Of a DNA stretch of 64,000 nt, positions 25,601-35,200 are shown in pieces. Position 1 is the first letter of the stretch. Every line of letters begins with the position of its first letter. Made by a program: the position numbers and the translations under genes. Below the pieces are notes generated by a model, which was not told where the DNA came from, searched no databases, and was given only the letters and a program-made list of their open reading frames with translations. The DNA comes from Littorina saxatilis (Eukaryota > Mollusca > Gastropoda > Littorinimorpha > Littorinidae): the NCBI RefSeq assembly GCF_037325665.1, contig NC_090246.1:38935786-38999785 (forward strand). The letters run 5' to 3'.

Positions 25601-26472
25601 CACTACCTGTGGACATACAAGTTGACCTGTTCGATAAAATGATTGCTCCAATTTTATTGTATGGATGTGAAGTATGGGGTTTTGGTTCCTGTGAACTTGC
25701 TACTAAACTTCAATTGCGTTTTTATAAAATTGTTTTCAAACTAAAAAAATCAACTCCAAATGCTATGATATTTGGTGAACTTGGAAGACATCCACTAGAT
25801 GTTAATATGAAATGTAGAATGCTTTGCTATTGGTATAAACTGATTAGTCCTATTCATAAAAATAAATTTTTAAGTATTGTGTATTGCTTTACTTATAAAT
25901 TGTATATCAACAAGATGATTGAATCCAAGTACTTATGTTTCATTGAAAAAACCTTAAATGAAATTGGTCTCTCTGGCCTTTGGACTTCTCAAGAAAATAT
26001 TCAATACTCAAGCACATGGTTTAAAAAGAAAGTAAAAAGAAGCTTATATGACCAGTATATCCATAAATGGTTTACAGAAATTGGAACAAAAAATATGTTT
26101 TGGAATTATCGAATGATCAAAGATATTTTTGCATGTGAAGACTACGTCACAACCCTGCCATATCAGCAATGTGTTTCAATGATGAAGTTTAGAACATTAA
26201 ACAACAATTTGCCTGTACAGAAAGAACGTTATCTTAACATCCCGAGGTCAGAAAGAACTTGCACCAAATGTGTATCGCATGACATAGGTGATGAATTCCA
26301 TTATTTATTTGTCTGTGATTTTTTCAAAGAAGAAAGAGCTGAGTTGTTACCACCTTACTATTGGAAAAAACCTAATGCACTTAAATTTAAAAAGTTGTTT
26401 GCTACTAAGAAAAAGAAATTGCTAAAGAATATTTTGGACTTTACTAATAGAATTTGTAACAGTTTTTCATAA
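21916..26472 (+). CDS. LINE ORF: endonuclease, reverse transcriptase, zinc knuckle
   Basis: One uninterrupted frame of 1518 codons. Residues 1-240 are the acidic minisatellite repeat and 240-330 a linker. An APE-type endonuclease follows from about 330, with ALNVCGI, FSESKL, GDLNSR, VDYCI and SDVHCP motifs. The reverse transcriptase (about 850-1200) has FVDYEKAFDKVRR (motif A, near 1006), RQGENLSPLFF (motif B), YADD (motif C, near 1122) and NINVNKTKVIVF. The C-terminal CX2C-H-C cluster (CTKC near 1448) is typical of such elements. The catalytic residues are present, so the element may be intact and young. The clade lies in the CR1/Jockey/I-like group of APE LINEs, and the exact clade is unsettled. 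True translation may start downstream of the repeat. The 3' UTR ends near 26596. Confidence 0.9.
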   Translation: MVVKREVKTEWRRTVMVMVVMRGEDRVVKDCDDGEEGDEDRVVKDCDGDGGDERGEDRVVKDCDGDGGDERGKDSVVKDCDDGEEGGEDKVVKDCDGDDGDKRGEVRGGAERGEDRGNECGDDSCDERGEDRVNDCGNDSGDERGEDRVNDCGGDGGVERGEDRGNDCGGDGGDERGENRVNDCGGVGGDERGEDRVNDCDGDGGDERGEDSVNDCGDEDIVNVWGDDGGEEGGEDRVVKDCGDTDDVDVVDVYANVSDVDILHDSLDVGNAHEMDNVVVMSDVDVHFDSLDVENVRNKSTVKIDVYNVDSEIGDSFGTEYSIEDNPDIISCLALNVCGITSKLKFPEFVKFIAKYDIICFSESKLDDIDEINIPGYIAFYKNRGTFRRKSGGVLVLLREVFANNITIFEEKKLSHKIKEEMKIWYRFLDVEMCENALFFKLDKKILGRDTLFCALYIPPEGSPYHNKDVCAELEEVYMQFGLDNDYVCLLGDLNSRTGHLSEMLHEDDQHSEGFVDNDLFDSDEVGTLIGERASQDNNTNNLGFKLIDFCKMTGLVIANGRVGDDSGVGKCTCKDKSVVDYCILSKDLFSKVNYFSVMEFCEMYSDVHCPVVLHLLKHNEVRANDCLAEVVKKTKNEDLLSKGREKDNKYTKPKWDNNNGTKLAFVVNLNEDDIYTVETKLQNMLATSESTTTDDVDSVTNKICDILNCSAEKIGVIKEQKFMKKPRSKKFKLQQPWFSAICKEKRKIFLHAKNKARRFKNVFNEDEKKSAFKEYKKTIKKECKSYHNEFVKTLRKLRSTDPKAYWNLLNKNKKNNSKTNYPTCSEFFEHFTKLQECDENEMDDSNEHLNEASNEFLNAPFTKEEVIKCIDKLKNNKACGQDKIINEYLKASHDRMIDIYVLLFNVVLQSGKVPTQWAVGEIIPLYKNKGSQADPTNYRGITILSCFGKLFSAILNDRLSNFLESNNKLGQEQTGFRTGFSTLDHVFTLHCILNFFLNKKKRLFCAFVDYEKAFDKVRRAFLWEKLVSSDVNGKFLKTVRNLYENAKSCVKVNSECSGYFPSLCGVRQGENLSPLFFALFLNDLKPFLLENSNGLQSMSREAIVAGMDDTDVNALFQMFLLLYADDTVICAESEKNLQECLNKMHEYCLKWRLNINVNKTKVIVFSRGKIRNKPLFTYNGNLIEVVFDVMYLGLKINYNNTFSVAQKNLYDRASRAMFVLLRTCRQLSLPVDIQVDLFDKMIAPILLYGCEVWGFGSCELATKLQLRFYKIVFKLKKSTPNAMIFGELGRHPLDVNMKCRMLCYWYKLISPIHKNKFLSIVYCFTYKLYINKMIESKYLCFIEKTLNEIGLSGLWTSQENIQYSSTWFKKKVKRSLYDQYIHKWFTEIGTKNMFWNYRMIKDIFACEDYVTTLPYQQCVSMMKFRTLNNNLPVQKERYLNIPRSERTCTKCVSHDIGDEFHYLFVCDFFKEERAELLPPYYWKKPNALKFKKLFATKKKKLLKNILDFTNRICNSFS

Positions 26473-26596
26473 TTTTTTATTTTTTATTTTTTTAAATTTA
26501 TTTATTTATTACATTAGCATATATCATGATTGTATTGATTGTATTTATTGTTCAAAATGCCCCCATGGGTTATGGACTAATAAACTTGAACTTGAA
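26473..26596 (+). mobile_element. 3' UTR and tail of the LINE
   Basis: A T-rich stretch follows the stop codon, and the element ends with ACTAATAAACTTGAACTTGAA, in which ACTTGA is repeated as a short tail. That is common in CR1/L2-type LINEs. No target duplication was identified. Confidence 0.6.
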
Positions 26597-26722
26597 AGCT
26601 AGTAGGAAAAGCCCGGAAAAGCTCGCACTGAAACAAGACGATGACGCTAAAAATAGAATATTCGGCTGATAACGTAGACTTGGGAAACAGCAGCGCGATT
26701 TGGATCTAGATCTGCAGACGAG

Positions 26723-27585
26723 TATGGCAATCCGTTTGTAAAGAAATTACGTTTTTTCCTGTTGATCTAAATAATGAATTATTTAACTAAATAATTCATT
26801 ATATAGCTAAATAATTCATTATTTAACTAAATAATTCAATATTTTAACAAAAGTAAAAAGTGTGATTGTTGTAATTAAAGAAATCTTTTATTTACTAAAC
26901 AATTCATTATTTAATAAAAAAATCCATTATTTACTATATAATGCATTATTTACTATAGAATGCATTGTATAATATAGAATGCATTGTATAATATAGAATG
27001 CATTCTATACTATAGAATGCATTCTATAATATAGAATGCATTGTATACTATAGAATGCATTGTATAATATAGAATGCATTGTATAATATAGAATGCATTG
27101 TATACTATAGAATGCATTCTATACTATAGAATGCATTCTATAGTATAGAATGCATTATATAATATAGAATGCATTCTATTCTATAATATAGAATGCATTC
27201 TATAGTATAGAATGCATTCTATATTATAGAATGCATTCTATTGTATACAATGCATTCTATAACGCTAAGAAACTCAACTCTCTGTGTCTCTGTCTCTCTA
27301 TGTTTCTCTCTCTCTCTCTCTCTCTCTCCCTCTCTCTCCCTCTCTCTCTCTCTCTCTCTTTCTCTCTATTCAATTAAACTGTGTCAGTGTCTCTGTCTCT
27401 CTCTGTCTCTCTCTGTCTCTGTCTCTCTCTGTCTCTGTCTGTCTGTCTGTCTCTCTCCCTCTCTCTCTCTCCGTTTCTCTCTCTCTTTTTCTGTCTCTCT
27501 CTGTCTCTCTGTGTGGCTCTCTCTCTCTCTCTGTCTCTCTGTGTCTCTGTCTCTCTCTGTTTCTCTCTCTCTCCCTCTCTCTCCC

Positions 27586-27623
<38 letters not shown>

Positions 27624-27739
27624 CGTTTCTCTCTCTCTGTTTCTGTCTCTCTCTGTCTCTCTGTGTGGCTCTCTCTCTCTCTCTGTCTCTCTGTGTCTCT
27701 GTCTCTTTCTGTTTCTCTCTCTCTCCCTCTATCTCCCTC

Positions 27740-27785
<46 letters not shown>

Positions 27786-28291
27786 CGTTTCTCTCTCTCT
27801 CTGTTTCTGTCTCTCTCTGTCTCTCTGTGTGTGTCTCTCTCTCTGTCTCTCTCTGTCTCTCTGTTTCTCTCTCTCTCCCTCTCCCACTCTCTCTCTCTTC
27901 CTCTCTCTCTCTCCCTCTCCCTCTCTCTCTCTCTCTCCCTCTCTCTCTCTGTGTCTCTGTCTCTCTATGTTTCTCTCTCTCTCTCTCTCTCTCTCTCCCT
28001 CTCTCTCTCCCTCTCTACAATGTATTTCTATATCTTATATGATTGAATTTTTATTTGTTATGTTCGTCTGTCTTTATGTGTTGTATAAAGGACAGGTTGG
28101 AAGAATAGGCTTTGCCTAAAACCTTTATCCTTTTGTAATAAAGTTCTGAGTCTGAGTCTCTCTCTCCCTCTCTCTCTCTCCGTTTCTCTCTCTCTGTTTC
28201 TGTCTCTCTCTGTCTCTCTGTGTGTGTCTCTCTCTCTGTCTCTCTGTGTCTCTGTGTCTCTCTGTTTCTCTCTCTCTCCCTCTCTCTCTCC

Positions 28292-28338
<47 letters not shown>

Positions 28339-28723
28339 TCTCTCTCTCATATTTGCCAAAAATCCCTCTTTTACTGACAGAGCCATGCGGAGCTGTCCTG
28401 TAGTAGTTTCGTAACGTTATAGAATGCATTCTATAGTATACAATGCATTCTATAGTATAGAATGCATTCTATATTATAGAATGCATTCTATACTATAGAA
28501 TGCATTCTATAGTATACAATGCATTCTATAGTATATAATGCATTATATAGTAAATAATGGATTTTTTTTTATTAAATAATGAATTGTTTAGTAAATAAAA
28601 GATTTCTTTAATTACAACAATCACACTTTTTACTTTTGTGTAAATAATGAATTATTTAGTTAAATAATTCATTATTTAGATCAACAGGAAAAAACGTAAT
28701 TTCTTTACAAACGGATTGCCATA
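26723..28723. mobile_element. Complete foldback-type DNA element, 2.0 kb
   Basis: The ends are perfect inverted copies beginning TATGGCAATCCGTTTGTAAA, flanked by a 6-bp duplication GACGAG (26717-26722 and 28724-28729). Each inverted arm (about 540 bp left, 300 bp right) carries AAATAATTCATTAT repeats and then an array of ATAGAATGCATTCTAT palindromes that differs in copy number between arms. The core (about 27285-28360) is TCTC/TCTG polypyrimidine, broken by a LINE 3' tail at 28018-28160. There is no transposase. The 6-bp duplication does not settle a superfamily. Confidence 0.85.
28018..28160 (+). mobile_element. Truncated LINE 3' end inside the foldback core
   Basis: This segment runs to GGACAGGTTGGAAGAATAGG, then CTTTGCCTAAAACC, AATAAAG and TCTGAGTCTGAG. 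That is a typical LINE 3' end with a TCTGAG repeat tail. The tail merges into the TCTC tract, which may have grown from such a tail. Confidence 0.65.
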
Positions 28724-28740
28724 GACGAGTGCTTGTCAGC

Positions 28741-28990
28741 ATGGGAAGACTCTGCGTCGTTTACGGTTACGGGTTCCCTGAAGTCTCTCACATAAGAACA
28801 GCTTGGATTGACTTTGTGAAAACGTCAAGAAAAGATGTTTCACAACCAAAATACCACCAAGCAATATGCGGAGATTTTCCGACCAGTTCACAGCACCCTT
28901 GTTCGAATCCGAACTCGGTTATCGTCCATGTCGGAGCACAGGCGGAAGGTATCGTCCACTGGACTACTACTATCACAGAAAGACTACAAG
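28741..28990 (+). pseudogene. Broken THAP-domain exon
   Basis: Reading from the ATG at 28741, CVVYGYG, then RTAWIDFVKTSRKD and QPKYHQAICGDF resemble a THAP zinc finger (C-x2-4-C .. W .. C-x2-H). The sequence continues in another frame as FSDQFTAPLFESELGY, the usual THAP C-terminal part. The second cysteine is tyrosine, the loop after it is shortened, the histidine is lost, and the frame shifts after ICGD. AAG then GTACGT at 28991 is a good donor. The foldback element sits 18 bp upstream of the ATG. It could derive from a THAP gene or a P-type transposon. Confidence 0.5.
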
Positions 28991-28991
28991 G

Positions 28992-30053
28992 TACGTCACT
29001 CACCTTCGAGTCTTCTGTGTTTTTGGAGTCGCTTCCTGGGGAAAAATATTGTTCAAGACGGCTTGCCTCTTCCTACAGTCTGTGTAAGGTCAAATAAATA
29101 CAGTTGATTGATTGTTTGAACTGTATGTACCTTTAATGTTCAGCTTCCGTCCCTTGCAGGTTGTTTTTAACCATCATTTGGACGAATCTTCGTTTGCGAG
29201 CCGCTAATATCCACTTCGTTTCAAATCATGCATCCGCACCGAATATGCATACCAGCGTTCATTGGTTAATAACAGGATATTCGATGATTATTTTCCCGTG
29301 GGTAGCTTCCCTTTGCTGTACAATATTTACAGATTATGCACAAACCAAACACTTGTGACAACCATTGGAAAGGCCATTCAATTTCCTGTTCAGAACAATT
29401 TGTTTTATGCACCTGACTTCTCTAGTCTTTATGTAGCCTTTTGTCAAAGGCGGTAGGTGTCAACCGTTTCAGAGCCCCAAAAAGGCACGTTTTGCGGCCA
29501 TTTTTGAGGGGGTCCTCCGCCCAAAGAGCCATATCTGCTCAAGTTCTCAAGGAACAGGAAATCGAGTGTCCTTTTTAATGGTTGTCAGAAATGTTTGGTT
29601 TGTTTATATTCTGATCTTTTGCAGATTTTAAAATACGGGGCTATGGTTGTTGTCAGGTCGATTTTAGGGGTGACCTTGTTTGACACTGAGGCTGACACGG
29701 GATGCCTATATACAAAGTACCATCAATCGGACAAATGATATGTACAGCTGACATATAATTACCTTTTGGGGCATATAACGTTTAACTAAAATAAATTGCG
29801 TTTGAATGCTTTTCTTAGCGTGCGAAAATTGTTGCAATAATTTTCTGGCCAAGTTTATGATCACAGAATATCTAAAACATTTATTAAAACTGAGAGAGAA
29901 AAAAACTATCACCAGCGTGTATCGGTGATTTGTTCTGAAAGAAAACCTTTTCTTTCTCTTCGACAAGATAGAACATTTGTTTCCATTTCTACTGGCTTCT
30001 TGTGAGTTTTGAGCATGCGCGGAGGAGTTTTGCAGTCAGCGCAGCAAAGATAA
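28992..30053. other. No gene seen
   Basis: Unremarkable sequence without a supported exon. A few short frames at 29161-29456 overlap each other. Confidence 0.4.
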
Positions 30054-30726
30054 CAAGTCGCGTGAAGCGATATAAAAACATTTAGTCAAGATCAACACAA
30101 CAAACCAATCATCGCCGAGACTACATTCAGATAGTCTCGGCTAACCGAAGACCGAGACGGGTCACGCTCGCCTCCGCGAAGCACACGCCCTTAGTACTTA
30201 CTGAACCTGCTTCCTTTCATTCTAAGCATATTTTTTAGAGTAATCATGACATATCTATATATTTTTGAATTTAGGAGAAGATGAGAAATACAATGCAATC
30301 AATTTAAAATCTGTTGGCGAAAAATCGATTTTAATGACAACTTTAATGAGCAAACTCATTAATTAATTTGTAAGCCTCCAAGCTGAAGTGCAATACCAAA
30401 GTCCGGCTTTTGTCGAAGATTACTTGACCAAACTTTCAACCAATTTGGTTGAAAAATGAGAGCGTGACGGTGCGGCCTCAAATTTCACAAAAACTGAGCC
30501 GGATATGACGTCATCAAAGACATTTATCGAAAAAAACAACTCTGGGAATATCATACCCAGGAACTCTACTGTGAAATTTCATGAACATCGGTTCAGTCTT
30601 TTTTTTCTGAATCGCTCCACACACACACACACACACACATACACACGCACATACACCACAACCCTCATCTCGATTCCCCGTCTCATGATGTTAAAACCTT
30701 TAGTCAAAACTTGACTAAATGTAAAA
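30054..30726 (+). mobile_element. H1 element, subfamily with GCCGAGACTA hairpin
   Basis: The start is AACAAG with TCGC-GTGAA-GCGA, then ACATTTAGTCAAG. A second hairpin, GCCGAGACTA .. TAGTCTCGGC, lies near 30113-30142. TGACGTCA is at 30506-30513, a CA run at 30618-30650, and the terminal TTTAGTCAAAACTTGACTAA hairpin at 30700-30722. It is shorter than the 15363 copy. It shares the GCCGAGAC block with the copies at 54530-55668 and 55740-56020. Confidence 0.8.
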
Positions 30727-32291
30727 ACAACAAGAACATGAGATTGAAATGGACAGACTGAGAAGGACGATGGCAGAAAACACGCCACCAACGGACAGGC
30801 AAAGACTGACACAGGCGCATCCACACAGGCACAGAAAGACACAAACACTGGTAGGCCTATATGAACAGACAGCCGGGCAGGTAGAGAGAAAGACAGGCAG
30901 GCAGACAGATAGGAAGGTAGGTATGCAGGCACAAGCGCGCACGCACGGCGCACGCTGGAACACACACACACACACACACACCACACACACACACACGTGA
31001 CACGCACACATACACGCGCGTGCGCGCACGCGTCAGTAAAACGCAACTGAGCACGCAAGCATCCACACGCACAAACAGGCACAGACATATTTGATAACTT
31101 CCTCTAGCTTTGACTCTTTGGTCTTAAAGAAATGCCTCCACTGTACCGTGGGCTCCAGCAACTGCAAATTCATACAATGTACTGTACTGGGCACATTTTT
31201 ATTCAAATTTCAAACTTTGATTAACCAACAGGCGTTTAAAAACACGGCATGATCATTTGACTTTGTTCTTGATTTCGAACTAATGTTTAGGCCAAAGGAA
31301 ACGCCCTCATGAGTAGACAATACCAATAAAAACTCGATAAAGCAATGTTCCAAAAATAGGCACAGCAGCTTCCTCGTGTGTACAGTGCTAATATAATACG
31401 CTTTTGGGAATCTGTCGGCTATGCTTTTTGTAAAACGGTCCTCTCATTCAACAATACAAACATATTCTCCGTAAGCTGCAGCCTTTTTCTAATAAAATTC
31501 AAAGATAATTAGGTCAAGACAAAGACAACAACTTTGTCAACGAAGATCATGTACGTAATATATTTAAGCAAGTGCACATATGTAAATATAGTGACCAGCA
31601 ACATTAAACGAGGGAGAAAAAAAACCCCAGCAAAAACAACAACAACAAATTGAATATGAGATAACGGAAAGTTAGAATGGCAACCTTATGTACAAGCAAA
31701 CAGCCGGCCGCCATATCGGTCAAAGAAACGTTAAAAATCAATACTGACCGGGCAACAGCGGCAAACAGATAAAGTGTAGGCCTACTCATATATATTCAAC
31801 GTGAGAATTGTTATTTCCATGCGGATTAAAAAGTCGATCAGCGAGAAAAGGCCTACTGACTCAAGCGAAATAATTATGATTAAAATTGTTCAAGCGGAAA
31901 GCATATTTATATATACACAATATACCTTTAAAAACAAGAAGTTCACACTCAGTGATGCTTACATGACTGGAATCTAGGATATTAAATGTTCTGCTGCATA
32001 TTCATACATCATGAATTAATGTTCATATTCAGCACAAGGACTGAGTTGTGTATGATAGGTGTTACATAATTATAATCGCATGGTCTTTGAAGCAGTAGGC
32101 ACTTATTTTACATTTGATATATTTTCGTGCGCCTGTAGTTGGCAAGGGAATTAACTTTGATTGACTAATTCGGGGAGAGCACTCTCGCGTCTCATTGACA
32201 AGAAAAACGACCGAAAACTAGTTTCTGTTGCAGAGAGAGAATTTTCTAAGTTTCATCTATGCTGTCCTGTTCTGATTAACCACCGGTAACA
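30727..32291. other. Upstream region of TYW3; simple repeats
   Basis: CA-rich, imperfect simple sequence fills 30760-31080. The rest is AT-rich. The TYW3 promoter must lie in the last few hundred bases, but no TATA box or other element is convincing. Confidence 0.4.
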
Positions 32292-35200
32292 ATGGAAGTT
32301 CATAGCACACATAGCAAGCAGTTTTTACGGCAAAAAGAACAGTGTTTGTCGGGCGTGGATCTATCAAGGAAAGGATCAGTGGATGCCCCGATTTTGGAGC
32401 TGGTGAATTTCATCAACTCTCAATGTGATTGTTTTACTACAAGCTCGTGTTCAGGGCGGATTATTGTAGTCGATAATGTGAGTAGTGATGAAAAATACTC
32501 GTTTATCTTATGAACATTGTCAGTATAGTTGTAATTTTGACAGAATGCACATTGACAGTGTCACATCCTCTGGTGTGTAAATATAACCGTACTACAATAC
32601 AATACAATACAATACAATAAATCTTTATTCATCTCTAAAAGAGAAATTACAAGCTTGACTGTGTGTCTGTAAAATCAATCAATTAATCAATCAATCAACC
32701 ATGCATGTAGTAACATTTACATCGCATATTCACATCATATCGTTTACACGCAAACATTGTACCCACACACTTACTAAGATAAGCCTAAAAATAGAAGCAA
32801 TGCGTTGCCTGTTTAAAAATTATATCACATTATCACCTTATCACATATACCTGCGTACCTACCGAAAAGCAGTAGCTTGCCTACCAACCCACCCCTGTTA
32901 TTATTTTTATAGGTACACTATTCACTTTATCTTTCACTCTAGGGACCTTGGGCGCACCAACCAGTGAAGATAATTGCCCTGTATATGGATTCCCTCAATG
33001 CAAAGAAGAAGAAGAATTTAAGACCTGTCTAAAAGTCCAACAATGTCTTCTTCTTCTTCTTCTTCTTCCGTAGAGGACTGGGTTCTTGCGAACGTCTCAG
33101 GGTAAATGGGAAAAACTCTCTGTTACCGAGAGTGGCTAGCTCCGGCAAACAGGGAGATTAAAAAGGTGGGGAGGTTAAAACTATGTACAGGGGAGAGTGC
33201 GTTCAAGGGCGGCTCTCGATCATGCCCGGCTGCAGGAGACTGCTGCCGAGACGGGAGTGAAACGACTCCAGGGAGGGGGCCGATGATATTAATGTTGGTA
33301 ACTTATTCCATTCGGAGATGGTGCGGGGGAAAAATGAGTGCGAAAGGGCTGGGTGGAGGGTGTACTCCTGGTGCAGCCGGCCAGCTCCCCGTGTTCGAGG
33401 GTCAGAGGGAGAGGTGTAAATGTCATTGCTACTTTCATTTATTACAGTTTGGTAAGAAATCATGAATCAGGTAGAATGCTTTTTCTTTTAATTCAGTAAC
33501 ATGAGACTGGATAGATAGAGATAGAAGGAGAGGCAATATGTTGGTAAATATAGTTGTCTGTCACTTTTGGGTAGTACGTGTTTTAAGAATTACACCCCTG
33601 GGGCCATATATTCCTTCAGAATTGTGCTAGCCACTTAAGCAAAATACCAAGAAAGTGATTAATCATTATGGTTTAGGTAGAGCACTTTTTCTTTTTAAGT
33701 TTATACATGTACATACATGAAACTGAACAGGGGGTGGGGGGGGGGGGGGGTGCAGAAACAAAAGCGATGGAGGTAAAAGAGAGAAGCGCAACGCATATCA
33801 GCTTAGCTTCTGCAACTGAGTAACACTGATTCTTCAAACTTGAGATGATATTGAATGGTGATTGTTCTTCTTCTGTGTTTCAGACAGATGACAAAGGAGA
33901 GGTTCAGAAACAGGGTTGTCAGTGGCTTTATGTGACACACGAAGAACCATGCTTCAGCACCATTGTAAGGGTTTGTTTTTTGTAACTTTTAGTTTCATAA
34001 ATTATGTTCATGCAGTCCAGGAAAGGGGTCAGTCGTAACTTGAAAACATGACTATAGCTATCGTCATTTTCTTTTATAAAGATGCAATTGGATTTTGTTC
34101 AGGAAGAGAAAAGTAAAAGATAAGAAATCATGTTCGAATCCAGTTTCCAAAGATTGACACACCTTTAATTTGGCCATTATATATGTGGGCGTCTCTGATA
34201 CTGAGCACAGACCAAAAATTGATAGGTGTACAACTTTGGGGATGTGTTTGGACACATTGCTGCAAATATGACAGAACCAAATGTTATTCATTTGCCTTCT
34301 GAGGCATTTTACTAATAAAATGAACGCTCAATATTACAAAAATCTGTTCTTGTGAATTTATAATATATTTTTGTAATCCGATGAGCGAGTCAAAATGGCG
34401 ACGAAATGTGTGACATCGGTCAACACGCAACTTTGAAGTGCTCGTTTTTTAAAATTACACAGTTTTCAAATGCGATACAGGTGTTGAAAATACCACAAAG
34501 GATGAAAGTTAAATGATGCTAAGCAAAGTTGATAAATGACAAGGCATTTCGCCTAAACAGGCACGGTAAAAAGTCGGTCGCGTGCATCCATTTTTCAAGA
34601 AAATATGAGAGTAGAATCATCTAAGGCCAGCAAAGCACATACACTAACATAATCAATAACAAATGGTCTCAAGAACTCACATTTGCACTGGCTTCTTTGT
34701 GCTGTGAATAGCAAGTCGAATCACACTATGGATGTCTCTTATGAAATCATTATGTTGCCATACCCCAAAGATTCAAGAGACATTTGACTTTGGAAAAAAC
34801 ACTCCTGAGAACACACCACAAGCATGTTACTCTCCAAACAGTGAATTTTGAATGACAAAATCGATTTAAAATTCAGTAAAATCAATAAAAAATAAAATAT
34901 AATCGAAATGCTGCAAGGCTTGTTTGAATTTTGTTCAAAACTCAAAATAGATGTACACACCAAATGGCTACTGGTTTTGACAAGCAAATTCAATGCAATT
35001 AATTCTTCAAAATGACGAAATGGAACGCTGAACGTCATTACAATACGTAATTTCGTCGTGACGTCATCCGTACATATTTCTGTTCGGCCCGTACACTGTT
35101 ATTCAGCCGGTACACTCAGGTATTTGGCCTGTGAACCTGTACCAGGCTTGATCCTGTTGGAGTAGGCTATAAATATCAGTCTGCTTAACCTCAACGTCTG

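Noticed and set aside
27241-28119. Long Ser/Leu-rich open frames (up to 292 codons) on both strands
   Set aside because: They are translations of the TCTC/TCTG polypyrimidine core of the foldback element, open in several frames at once.
30579-31088. 169-codon minus-strand frame rich in Cys and Val
   Set aside because: Composition follows the CA-rich simple sequence, and no domain or splice context is visible.
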